64,000 nucleotides of DNA from assembly GCF_009738185.1 (NCBI RefSeq), contig NZ_CP046509.1, positions 1,863,501-1,927,500 of the forward strand, given 5' to 3'. Below, piece by piece: positions 1 to 7,475 of the stretch; the stretch's first letter is position 1, and every line of letters begins with the position of its first letter. A program made the position numbers and the translations under genes. The notes beneath the pieces are model-generated. The model did no database searches. It was not told where the DNA came from and saw only the letters and a program-made list of their open reading frames with translations. This stretch comes from Erwinia sorbitola. GTDB lineage: Bacteria; Pseudomonadota; Gammaproteobacteria; Enterobacterales; Enterobacteriaceae.

Positions 1-158
1 AGACGGCTGTCGACTTCATTTTCCATCGCCAGGCCAGCCAGTTCATCGGGAGAAATGGGGTCAACGAAATTTTTGAAGCCGCGCTTAAGGACTACCGGGC
101 GTTTCTGCCAGTAGCGTTGAATAAAATCGGGCCAGTTGAGATCGAGCTGATAATCCAT
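1..158 (-). CDS. roxA: RoxA (YcfD), ribosomal protein L16 arginine hydroxylase, N-terminal part
   Basis: The first 52 or so codons of a JmjC-type 2-oxoglutarate/Fe(II) oxygenase that hydroxylates an arginine of ribosomal protein L16 in the cytoplasm. The reading frame runs off the left edge of the window. The start MDYQLDLNWPDF, then KRPVVLKRGF and ISPDELAGLAME, matches the conserved N-terminus of E. coli YcfD, which also lies downstream of phoQ. The ATG is preceded by CAGGAAACC, a good ribosome binding site. The catalytic HxD motif lies outside the window. Identity is confident from sequence and gene order. Confidence 0.9.
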   Translation of the reverse strand, partial: MDYQLDLNWPDFIQRYWQKRPVVLKRGFKNFVDPISPDELAGLAMENEVDSR

Positions 159-251
159 GATGGTTTCCTGAAACGCCAAAGTTGTAAGATTATAACAGTG
201 CGTGGCAGTCACTGTGTACTGTCACGCTGAAATGTCGTGGCGTGTGGCGTA

Positions 252-1712
252 TTACTCGTGTTTATGCAGCAGTTCCTGGCGCTGGAATTCTACTTCCATA
301 CGTGCACCGCCAAGCTCGCTGGTGCTGGCGCGTATATCTCCGGCGTATTGCTCAAGGATATCGCGCGCCAGCGACAGGCCAAGACCCTGACCAGGGCGCA
401 GCGTGTCGGCACGCTGACCGCGAAGAAATACCAGGTCACGCTTGTTTTCCGGGATGCCCGGGCCATCATCATCAACGATCAGGCAGAGTGTATTGTCCGT
501 CTGCCTCACGCTGACCTCAACAAACTCCAGACAGTATTTGCAGGCGTTATCCAGTACATTGCCCATAACTTCCATAAAATCGTTCTGCTCACCGACGAAG
601 ATCACCTCCGGCGAGATATCCAGCGTCAGCACCACGCCCTTACGCTGATAGACTTTATTGAGTGCCGAGCACAGCCCATCTAACAGAGCGGGCACCGAGT
701 GCAGATCGCGTTTCAGCGCGTGATGATCGGCCTGCATGCTGGCTCGATGCAGGTAATAGCCAATCTGCTGGGAGATACGGCTGATCTGCTCGAGCATGAT
801 CGGTTCCGCTTGCTCAATTGAGAGGTTACGCTCACCGCGCAGCGAGCGCAGGGTAGTTTGCAGCACCGCCAGCGGTGTTTTCAGACTATGCGTCAGGTCG
901 CTGAGGGTGGTGCGGTAGCGGGTGTAGCGCTGGCGTTCGTTATCCAGCAGTAAATTGAGATTGCGCACCAGTCCTTTCAGCTCCTGCGGCGGTCTTGGGT
1001 CGAGCGTGTCGCGGCTGCCTGCCTCAAGCTCGCGCACCTGAGCCGCCAGTGCACCAATTGGGCGCAGACTCCAGTGTGCCGCCAGCCACAGCAGGGGAAT
1101 AATCAGCAGTAGATTGGCCAGCAGCACATAGCTGAACCATGACCACACCACATCAGAGTGCTGTAATTCCTGCGGGATGGAGTCAACGACCACGATAGTC
1201 AGCGCTGGCAGGGTAGCCGTGGCTTCGTAACGGTTTACCGCCACCGAGTGAGTGAAGGTATCATTTCCGTCGTCATCGTAGGCGCTCAGTTTATTTTGTG
1301 CCGCCCGGTCATTACCCAGCACTTCGCGGCTGGTGTGATTGTTAGTGTCAATTTCATAGAAATCAGACTTGTTTAGCCATTCACGGTGGATCTTGCTGCG
1401 AATATCCGGCACGTCGCGCTGCTGCCAGAGCAGTTTGCCGTTATTGTCGTAGATAAACACCAGCGCCGGGAAATTCAGCGTCATGCGCTCAGGCTGGACA
1501 ATAGTCAGCTTATTGTCCTGCCACTGGGATAGGGTGAAAAACAGATTACTTTCACTGCGCAGCACGCGGTAGGTGTTTTTATCGAAGCTGACAACATAGC
1601 CAATGACCGCCACCATGCCGTAGGATAGTGACATAGTGAGTACCACTGCTGCGGTGGCGAGTAAGAATCGAACCCGCAGCGAAAGCGGTTTTTTGCGGCG
1701 CCAGTTGAACAT
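252..1712 (-). CDS. phoQ: PhoQ sensor histidine kinase
   Basis: Inner-membrane sensor kinase/phosphatase of the PhoPQ system, responding to low Mg2+, acid and antimicrobial peptides in E. coli and Salmonella. At 486 residues it has the family length. TM1 is near residues 18-42, followed by a periplasmic PAS-like sensor, TM2 near 193-213, HAMP, a phosphoacceptor H275 in LTHSLKTPLAVL, and ATPase boxes DDDGPGIPENKR and GQGLGLSLARDI. The acidic membrane-facing patch is reduced: around residues 144-151 it reads AYDDDGND, where I recall EDDDDAE in E. coli, so metal or peptide sensing may be tuned differently (inference). It lies 2 bp after phoP in one operon. Confidence 0.97.
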   Translation of the reverse strand: MFNWRRKKPLSLRVRFLLATAAVVLTMSLSYGMVAVIGYVVSFDKNTYRVLRSESNLFFTLSQWQDNKLTIVQPERMTLNFPALVFIYDNNGKLLWQQRDVPDIRSKIHREWLNKSDFYEIDTNNHTSREVLGNDRAAQNKLSAYDDDGNDTFTHSVAVNRYEATATLPALTIVVVDSIPQELQHSDVVWSWFSYVLLANLLLIIPLLWLAAHWSLRPIGALAAQVRELEAGSRDTLDPRPPQELKGLVRNLNLLLDNERQRYTRYRTTLSDLTHSLKTPLAVLQTTLRSLRGERNLSIEQAEPIMLEQISRISQQIGYYLHRASMQADHHALKRDLHSVPALLDGLCSALNKVYQRKGVVLTLDISPEVIFVGEQNDFMEVMGNVLDNACKYCLEFVEVSVRQTDNTLCLIVDDDGPGIPENKRDLVFLRGQRADTLRPGQGLGLSLARDILEQYAGDIRASTSELGGARMEVEFQRQELLHKHE

Positions 1713-1714
1713 TC

Positions 1715-2383
1715 TCAGATATCGAACCGGTAGCCCTGGCCGCGCACGGTGGTGATCACTTCCTGAGTGTGCTCTGCCTGAATTTTTTTACGCAACCGAC
1801 CCATCAGCACGTCTATAGTGTGGCTTTCGCGCAGCTCGGCATCAGGATAGAGTTGCAGCATCAGCGAGTCTTTACTGACCACTTTGCCCGTATTGCGGAT
1901 CAGGGTTTCAATAATAGTGTACTCAAAAGCGGTCAGCTTGATCTGCTGCTCGTTGATCGTCAGCTCACGACGTGACAGATCGACCTGGAAAGGGTGAAGG
2001 GTAATAATCTGCGAGGCCAGGCCGCTATTGCGGCGCATCAGCGCCTGCATCCGCGCGACCACCTCTTCAATATGGAAAGGTTTGGTCACATAGTCATCGG
2101 CACCCGCTTCTAATGCTTCCACTTTTGCCTGCCAGCCATCACGTGCCGTCAGCACCAGTATTGGCTGACGTACTTCCTGGCTGCGCCAGCGACGGATCAG
2201 CGCCATTCCATCTTCATCCGGCAGGCCGAGATCGACCAGAGTAATATCCGGAGTGTGTTCATTGAGGAAATAGTCGGCTTCTTTCGCGTCTTCCGCAGCA
2301 TCAACCTGGTGCCCCATCTCACGCAGCTGCACTGCCAGATGATGACGCAGCAGTGGATTATCTTCCACAACTAACACACGCAT
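1715..2383 (-). CDS. phoP: PhoP response regulator
   Basis: OmpR-family transcription factor phosphorylated by PhoQ. It controls Mg2+ transport, LPS modification and virulence genes. The 222 residues comprise a receiver domain with phosphoacceptor D51 (ITLVDLGLPDEDG), the conserved lysine in VTKPFHIEE, and a C-terminal winged helix with TAFEYTIIETL and the wing RGQGYRFDI. It is the first gene of the phoPQ operon. The 180 bp upstream contain TTA-rich hexamers resembling PhoP boxes (TGTTTA near 2515-2520 and a GTTAA pair near 2470-2490, minus-strand reading), but the spacing is imperfect, so autoregulation is likely by homology rather than shown here. Confidence 0.97.
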   Translation of the reverse strand: MRVLVVEDNPLLRHHLAVQLREMGHQVDAAEDAKEADYFLNEHTPDITLVDLGLPDEDGMALIRRWRSQEVRQPILVLTARDGWQAKVEALEAGADDYVTKPFHIEEVVARMQALMRRNSGLASQIITLHPFQVDLSRRELTINEQQIKLTAFEYTIIETLIRNTGKVVSKDSLMLQLYPDAELRESHTIDVLMGRLRKKIQAEHTQEVITTVRGQGYRFDI

Positions 2384-2532
2384 AACCGAATCCTTAAATA
2401 AGATCTAACTGCCAGAAATAACAACATAGCCCCTGAATCACCGCAGGTGCAACAGCATGATAGCGACTTGTATTAACAGAGGCATTAACTGGCATTGAGT
2501 ATAGGGGAGAACAGATAAACAAGAGGTTAACA

Positions 2533-2553
2533 CGGGCCGACTGAACCGGCCCG
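2533..2553 (-). terminator. Hairpin after purB
   Basis: A 7-bp GC stem (CGGGCCG / CGGCCCG) with a 7-nt loop, just after the purB stop. There is no clear U tract, so it is a weak or Rho-assisted terminator candidate that would separate purB from phoP. Confidence 0.45.
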
Positions 2554-2565
2554 GCAGGGTGGAGA

Positions 2566-3936
2566 TTATTTCAGGTCGTCAACCATCTGGATTGCACGGC
2601 CAATATAGTTAGCCGGAGTCATCTGCTTCAGACGGGTTTTTTCTTCTTCCGGCAGCGCCAGGCTATCGATAAAGGTTTTCATGCCTTCAGCATCAACGCG
2701 CTTACCGCGAGTCAACTCTTTCAGCTTTTCATAAGGCTTTTCGATACCGTAACGGCGCATAACCGTCTGGATCGGCTCGGCAAGCACTTCCCAGTTGTGA
2801 TCAAGCTCTTCCAGAAGACGCGCGCGGTTCACTTCCAGTTTAGAGATGCCTTTCAGCGTTGACTGATAGGCAATCAGCGCATACCCCACGCCAACACCAA
2901 GGTTACGCAGGACAGTAGAGTCGGTAAGGTCGCGCTGCCAGCGGGATACAGGCAGTTTGCTTGCCAGGTGCTGCATAACAGCGTTCGCCAGGCCGAGGTT
3001 ACCTTCGGAGTTTTCGAAGTCAATTGGGTTGACCTTGTGCGGCATGGTAGAAGAACCGATTTCGCCAGCAATGGTTTTTTGCTTGAAATGGTTCAATGCA
3101 ATGTAACCCCAGACATCACGATCGAAGTCGATAAGAATGGTGTTAAAGCGCGCCATACAGTCAAACAGCTCGGCAATATAGTCATGCGGCTCAATCTGCG
3201 TGGTGTATGGGTTCCAGGTTATTCCCAAAGAGGTGACAAACTCTTCGCTGAACTGATGCCAGTCAACTTCCGGATAAGCGGCAATATGGGCGTTGTAGTT
3301 GCCGACGGCACCGTTGATTTTACCCAGAATTTCAATGCGTTCTAACTGACGCAGCTGGCGCTCAAAGCGATAGGCAACGTTAGCCATCTCTTTGCCGAGC
3401 GTAGACGGAGTTGCAGGCTGGCCGTGCGTGCGTGAAAGCAGGGGGATATCACGATACTGCACCGCCAGGTCTTTTACTGCGGCGATGATTTTGTTCCAGT
3501 AAGGCACAATAACCTCACGACGTGCAGTTTCCAGCATCAGCGCATGAGACAGGTTATTGATATCTTCAGAGGTACAGGCAAAGTGAATAAATTCAGAAAC
3601 CGCATGCAGCGCAGGAACGGATTCAACTTTCTCTTTCAGAAAGTACTCCACGGCTTTAACGTCGTGGTTAGTGGTACGCTCGATAGTTTTGATGCGCGCA
3701 GCGTCTTCTTCGCTAAAACCACTGACAATTGCATCAAGGAAAGCGTTTGCGTCGGCATTAAATGCAGGAACTTCTTTTATCTCTGCGCAGGCTGCCAGTT
3801 TTTGTAACCAGCGAACTTCAACCTCAACGCGGAATTTCAGCAGACCATATTCGCTGAAAATACCACGTAGTGGGCTGACTTTGTCGCCATAACGACCATC
3901 TACAGGTGAGACGGCGGTCAGAGAGGATAATTCCAT
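2566..3936 (-). CDS. purB: Adenylosuccinate lyase
   Basis: Cytoplasmic enzyme of purine synthesis. It cleaves SAICAR to AICAR and adenylosuccinate to AMP, releasing fumarate in both reactions. The 456 residues match the E. coli enzyme almost throughout, including the fumarase/aspartase superfamily signature GEIGSSTMPHKVNP with the catalytic serine loop, and the active-site histidine in SRTHGQPATPST. The start is the ATG giving MELSSLTAVSPVDGRYG, preceded by GGAG. An in-frame extension 25 codons upstream has no conserved residues and was rejected. It lies 28 bp downstream of hflD, as in E. coli, where hflD-purB are cotranscribed. Confidence 0.97.
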   Translation of the reverse strand: MELSSLTAVSPVDGRYGDKVSPLRGIFSEYGLLKFRVEVEVRWLQKLAACAEIKEVPAFNADANAFLDAIVSGFSEEDAARIKTIERTTNHDVKAVEYFLKEKVESVPALHAVSEFIHFACTSEDINNLSHALMLETARREVIVPYWNKIIAAVKDLAVQYRDIPLLSRTHGQPATPSTLGKEMANVAYRFERQLRQLERIEILGKINGAVGNYNAHIAAYPEVDWHQFSEEFVTSLGITWNPYTTQIEPHDYIAELFDCMARFNTILIDFDRDVWGYIALNHFKQKTIAGEIGSSTMPHKVNPIDFENSEGNLGLANAVMQHLASKLPVSRWQRDLTDSTVLRNLGVGVGYALIAYQSTLKGISKLEVNRARLLEELDHNWEVLAEPIQTVMRRYGIEKPYEKLKELTRGKRVDAEGMKTFIDSLALPEEEKTRLKQMTPANYIGRAIQMVDDLK

Positions 3937-3964
3937 TGTTGCTGCTCCAGGATCGGTTAAAAAA

Positions 3965-4609
3965 TCAGGTTGGCGTCCCGTTAAGGCGGGCCAGAATCGC
4001 TTTTGCCTCATTGACTAAGCGGTTACGGGAAAACATCAGTTGCAGACGGCCACCGCCGACCTGCTGCCACAACACCGCCGCGCGGATACCCGCCAGCAGG
4101 GTGGCACGAACTTTACTCTGTACCAGACTATTTTGCAGGACAGTCGGTGAACCTGTGACCTGAATCCGCGGGCCGAGCGGGCTGATGACATCGACATAAA
4201 TCGCCGCCATCGCGCTTAACAGCGTTTCGGACTCCAAATCGTAGTGCGCCAGCTGGCGATCAAGCTGGGCAATACGGTTTGATAACTCATTCAATGCGGT
4301 CTTGCTGGCATGAAGTTTACGCTCCAGCACCATCATGCTGAGAGTATAACGCGTCAGTTCGGCACCCAGGCCCTGGCGGCTGTTGCTGTTCAGCACCGCC
4401 AGCAGTGTCTCAAGACCAAACTGCAAATTTGCTTCGTCATTGCCAAACACCGCCAGCGTGGACGAAGGATTCAGATCCAGCAGACTTTTCAGCGATGTAT
4501 TTAACGCATCCGGCGGGCAGTGCCCCTGGTGTGCCAGTTGCTGCACCAGATGAGCGGACTGGCAGATGCCTGCCAGCGCCAGGGTTATATCATAATAGTT
4601 CTTTGCCAC
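3965..4609 (-). CDS. hflD: HflD, lysogenization regulator / purB-linked protein
   Basis: Peripheral inner-membrane protein that in E. coli binds phage lambda CII and promotes its degradation by HflB; its role for the host is unclear. The 214 residues are largely helical and collinear with E. coli HflD: AKNYYDITLALAGICQSAHL, then NPSSTLAVFGNDEANLQFGL, then VDVISPLGPRIQVTGSP. I place the start at GTG 4609, since AGGAG precedes it at good spacing and AKNYYD is the conserved N-terminus; the ATG five codons upstream lacks a Shine-Dalgarno. In E. coli mnmA and hflD are almost adjacent, whereas here ERIC repeats separate them. Confidence 0.92.
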   Translation of the reverse strand: MAKNYYDITLALAGICQSAHLVQQLAHQGHCPPDALNTSLKSLLDLNPSSTLAVFGNDEANLQFGLETLLAVLNSNSRQGLGAELTRYTLSMMVLERKLHASKTALNELSNRIAQLDRQLAHYDLESETLLSAMAAIYVDVISPLGPRIQVTGSPTVLQNSLVQSKVRATLLAGIRAAVLWQQVGGGRLQLMFSRNRLVNEAKAILARLNGTPT

Positions 4610-4624
4610 GGTAACTCCTGTCAC

Positions 4625-4750
4625 TCGTCATACTTCAGGCTGTTGATGCGTTAGCTGCTTTCACTCACCCGAATCACTTACTGATGTAAGCTCATCGGGA
4701 TTCACTCATTTGCTGCCTTTCTACAGCCCGAATTATTTAGAGTGCGTTCA
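4625..4750. repeat. ERIC element, copy 1 (about 126 bp)
   Basis: Carries the ERIC core: CACTCACCCGAATCACTTAC facing GTAAGCTCATCGGGATTCAC, with the typical end CGAATTATTTAGAGTG. The length is close to the 127-bp consensus. It begins 15 bp upstream of the hflD GTG, so it would be transcribed and fold as a long hairpin in the mnmA-hflD mRNA. Confidence 0.88.
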
Positions 4751-4943
4751 TCGTCATACTTCAGGCTGTTGATGCGTTAGCTGCTTTCACTCACCCGAAT
4801 CACTTACTGATGTAAGCTCATCGGGATTCACTCATTTGCTGCGTTACTCGGCTATGCCTCGCCCCGGAGGGGCCAGCGCTTTACGCTGTTCAAAAGGCTA
4901 AAGCCATTTTGTCCTACAGCCCGAATTATGTAGAGTGCGTTCA
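4751..4943. repeat. ERIC element, copy 2, with about 67 bp internal insertion
   Basis: Nearly identical to copy 1 over both ends (the shared start TCGTCATACTTCAGGCTG and the shared end CCGAATTAT...TAGAGTGCGTTCA). Between TTTGCTGC and CTACAGCCCGAATTAT it carries extra DNA of about 67 bp including CCCCGGAGGGG. ERICs with internal insertions of about 70 bp are known in other enterobacteria. Confidence 0.85.
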
Positions 4944-4983
4944 TCGTCATACTTCAGGCTGTTGATGCGTTAGCTGCTTTCGT
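4944..4983. repeat. Truncated ERIC element, copy 3
   Basis: The first 38 or so bases repeat the start of copies 1 and 2 (TCGTCATACTTCAGGCTGTT onward to TTAGCTGCTTTC), then the similarity stops just before the mnmA stop codon. The three copies lie head to tail without spacers, which points to tandem duplication and deletion. Confidence 0.8.
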
Positions 4984-5003
4984 GTTAGCTGCTGTGGTCT
5001 GCA

Positions 5004-6119
5004 TCAGTTAACCAGCGGCTGGCGCTGTTCAATGATGCCGCCACCGAGGCAGATTTCATCAAGATAAAATACCGCAGACTGCCCTGGCGTAACGGCGGCC
5101 ACCGGCTGATCAAAACGTACTTCAATCCGTTCAGCATCCAGCGGAGTGACGGTGCAGGGAATATCTTCCTGACGATAGCGGGTTTTTACCACGCAGCGCA
5201 GCGGGGCAGTGAGCGTCTCACGATCTACCCAGTGCAGCTGTTGGGCGATCAGGCCTACCGACATCAGGCGCGGATGGTCATGGCCCTGCGCTACCACCAG
5301 TATATTGGCCGCCACGTCTTTATCTACCACGTACCATGGTTCTTCATTGCCGTCTTTGGTACCACCAATTCCCAGCCCTTTACGCTGACCGAGCGTGTGG
5401 TACATCAGACCCTGATGTTGCCCCACGGTATCTCCCTCAACGGAGACAATCGGGCCTGGCTGTGCAGGCAGATAACGGCCGAGGAACTCGGTAAATTTAC
5501 GCTCGCCAATAAAGCAGATGCCGGTGGAATCTTTTTTCTTCGCAGTGATCAGATCAAGCTGTTCAGCAATACGACGTACTTCTGGTTTCTCCAGCTCGCC
5601 TACCGGGAACAGACTTTGTGCAATCTGCTCGTGGCCGAGGGTATAGAGGAAGTAACTCTGGTCTTTATTGCCATCCAGTCCGCGTAGCAGGCGGCTTTTG
5701 CCGTCCACATCCTGGCGGCGCACATAGTGACCGGTGGCGATATAGTCCGCCCCGAGATCTTCTGCGGCAAATTCCAGGAAAGCTTTAAATTTGATCTCTT
5801 TGTTACAGAGGATATCAGGATTGGGCGTACGGCCTGCTTTGTACTCCGCCAGGAAGTGTTCAAACACGTTGTCCCAGTATTCAGCGGCAAAGTTAACCGT
5901 ATGCAGATAGATTCCGAGCTTGTCACAGACTGCCTGCGCATCGGCTAAATCTTCCGCTGCGGTGCAGTACTCCTCGCCATCATCTTCCTCCCAGTTTTTC
6001 ATAAACAGGCCTTCAACCTGATAACCCTGCTGCTGTAGCAACCAGGCGGAAACTGAGGAGTCAACGCCGCCGGACATACCGACGATCACTTTTTTCTGGC
6101 TATTTGTACTGTTTGACAT
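5004..6119 (-). CDS. mnmA: tRNA-specific 2-thiouridylase
   Basis: Cytoplasmic ATP-dependent enzyme that thiolates U34 of tRNA-Lys, -Glu and -Gln, taking sulfur from the IscS/Tus relay. The 371 residues contain the PP-loop SGGVDSS (residues 16-22), catalytic cysteine C105 in TPNPDILC, and the persulfide cysteine C202 in STGICF. The C-terminal beta-barrel ends with GQSAVFY and GGGIIEQR. This is three residues longer than E. coli MnmA because of a variable N-terminus. nudJ lies 60 bp upstream on the same strand; ERIC repeats follow before hflD. Confidence 0.97.
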   Translation of the reverse strand: MSNSTNSQKKVIVGMSGGVDSSVSAWLLQQQGYQVEGLFMKNWEEDDGEEYCTAAEDLADAQAVCDKLGIYLHTVNFAAEYWDNVFEHFLAEYKAGRTPNPDILCNKEIKFKAFLEFAAEDLGADYIATGHYVRRQDVDGKSRLLRGLDGNKDQSYFLYTLGHEQIAQSLFPVGELEKPEVRRIAEQLDLITAKKKDSTGICFIGERKFTEFLGRYLPAQPGPIVSVEGDTVGQHQGLMYHTLGQRKGLGIGGTKDGNEEPWYVVDKDVAANILVVAQGHDHPRLMSVGLIAQQLHWVDRETLTAPLRCVVKTRYRQEDIPCTVTPLDAERIEVRFDQPVAAVTPGQSAVFYLDEICLGGGIIEQRQPLVN

Positions 6120-6179
6120 TGCTTGTCCGACTTTAAGGAGCCGTTAAAGGCGACTCTGATAAAATTGCGACGCATTCTA

Positions 6180-6653
6180 TCACGCGTCGGCGGGCTGCGC
6201 ACTCTCGCTAAACGGCCACTGAAACGCGCTGAGGATCTCCAGCGGATAGCGTTCCCCTGACTGATAAATTTGCAGGCTTTCTGCCACCAGCGGCGATCGT
6301 AGTTTTTTAGAGGTGATAATCTCCTGCGGCGGCAGCCACCAGCAGCGATCGATATCGCGATCCTGCGGATAAGTCTCTAAGGCTTTTGGCAGATCCAGGG
6401 CGAACAGAAAGCGCAGGAAAGGAGTGTTATCGGGTGCGATCCACTGGTGCAGGCGTAAAAAGGCCTGTGGAACAGCATCAATGCCTGTCTCTTCCGACAG
6501 TTCACGCACTGCCGCCTGAAGCAGTGTTTCATCCGCTTCCAGGTGGCCCGCAGGCTGGTTCCAGGTGGTGCGCCCACGCACGCGTTCTTCTACAACCAGA
6601 AAAAGCCCTTCAGCCTGTACTACGGTGGCTACGGTCACGTGCGGTTTAAACAT
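6180..6653 (-). CDS. nudJ: NudJ, Nudix phosphatase (HMP-PP and thiamin-PP hydrolase)
   Basis: Small cytoplasmic Nudix hydrolase; the E. coli homologue hydrolyses nucleoside tri- and diphosphates, 4-amino-2-methyl-5-hydroxymethylpyrimidine pyrophosphate and thiamin pyrophosphate. The full Nudix box is visible, running from GHLEADETLLQAA to RELSEETGI, with NQPAG before it. I chose the internal ATG giving MFKPHVTVA (157 residues), because GGAG lies 6 bp upstream and this is the conserved start; a longer frame adds nine unconserved residues. It sits between rluE and mnmA as in E. coli. Confidence 0.93.
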   Translation of the reverse strand: MFKPHVTVATVVQAEGLFLVVEERVRGRTTWNQPAGHLEADETLLQAAVRELSEETGIDAVPQAFLRLHQWIAPDNTPFLRFLFALDLPKALETYPQDRDIDRCWWLPPQEIITSKKLRSPLVAESLQIYQSGERYPLEILSAFQWPFSESAQPADA

Positions 6654-6715
6654 AGTATTCTCCATGCGGTCGGTGTGCATTCGGCAAGTTTTAGCGAGAT
6701 ATTACGTCATAATAG

Positions 6716-7342
6716 TCATATTTCGTTGCTAATATCACGCCATTCTCCGGGTGCAAGTCCCTGTAAATGTAATGTTCCCATAGAGAAGCGGATCAGACGC
6801 AGGGTTGGAAAACCGATATGTGCTGTCATGCGTCGCACCTGGCGGTTACGCCCTTCAAACAGGGTGATTTTTAGCCAGCTGGTGGGGATGGCTTTCCGCT
6901 CGCGGATCGGTGGCTGACGATCCCATAGCCAGTCGGGGGCAGCGACTTTTTCTACTCCAGCGGGCAGGGTAGGGCCATCTTTCAGATTTACGCTACTGCG
7001 CAGAGGCTGCAAATCGCTCTCCTGCGGGTCGCCCTCCACCTGCACATAGTAGATTTTCCCGGTACGCTTGCCCGGCTGGGTCAGTGTGGCCTGAAGTGCG
7101 CCATCATTGGTCAGCACCATCAGACCTTCACTGTCACGATCCAGTCTACCGGCAGCATAAATGCCTGGCTGTGGTACATAATCTTTCAGCGTCCGGCGTC
7201 CGGCTTCATCGCTGAATTGGGGCAGTACATCGTACGGTTTGTTAAATAAAACCACGCAGCGCGGGCCTTTCGGGGCACTTTTTGCGGCGCGGCGCGGGCC
7301 GGAACGTCCAGGGTGATGATTCGTCAGGGAAGATTTTCGCAT
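6716..7342 (-). CDS. rluE: 23S rRNA pseudouridine(2457) synthase
   Basis: RsuA/RluB-family pseudouridine synthase that modifies U2457 of 23S rRNA. The signature GRLDRDSEGLMVLTNDG holds the catalytic aspartate; KPYDVLPQF and GRNRQVRRMTAHIGFPTLRL are further family motifs. There is no S4 domain, as expected for RluE, and the N-terminus is basic. The start is placed at ATG 7342 (208 residues). The next in-frame ATG upstream lies inside TATAAT (7371-7376 on this strand), a good -10 element, so the transcript probably begins after it. It is divergent from icd. Confidence 0.92.
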   Translation of the reverse strand: MRKSSLTNHHPGRSGPRRAAKSAPKGPRCVVLFNKPYDVLPQFSDEAGRRTLKDYVPQPGIYAAGRLDRDSEGLMVLTNDGALQATLTQPGKRTGKIYYVQVEGDPQESDLQPLRSSVNLKDGPTLPAGVEKVAAPDWLWDRQPPIRERKAIPTSWLKITLFEGRNRQVRRMTAHIGFPTLRLIRFSMGTLHLQGLAPGEWRDISNEI

Positions 7343-7401
7343 GGTCTTTGCACTTGTTAACAATAAGCGCATTATACCGCAATCCTGAGATGATTGGCGT
7401 G

Positions 7402-7428
7402 GCGTCAATATTCAAGTAGTATTGACGC
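7402..7428. promoter_or_regulatory. Inverted repeat in the rluE-icd divergent promoter region
   Basis: Perfect 9-bp arms GCGTCAATA and TATTGACGC separated by 9 bp. The right arm contains TTGACG, which could serve as a -35 for icd (TAACAA follows at 17 bp), so a bound regulator would compete with polymerase. No known operator was recognised. Confidence 0.45.
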
Positions 7429-7475
7429 GCATCTTACAAGTCATTAACAAAAAAAAGCGCTCGAAGGAGAGGTTA

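Noticed and set aside
2470..2520. PhoP-box candidates upstream of phoP
   Set aside because: TGTTTA and GTTAA hexamers are present but the direct-repeat spacing of 11 bp is not met cleanly, so no regulatory site is claimed.
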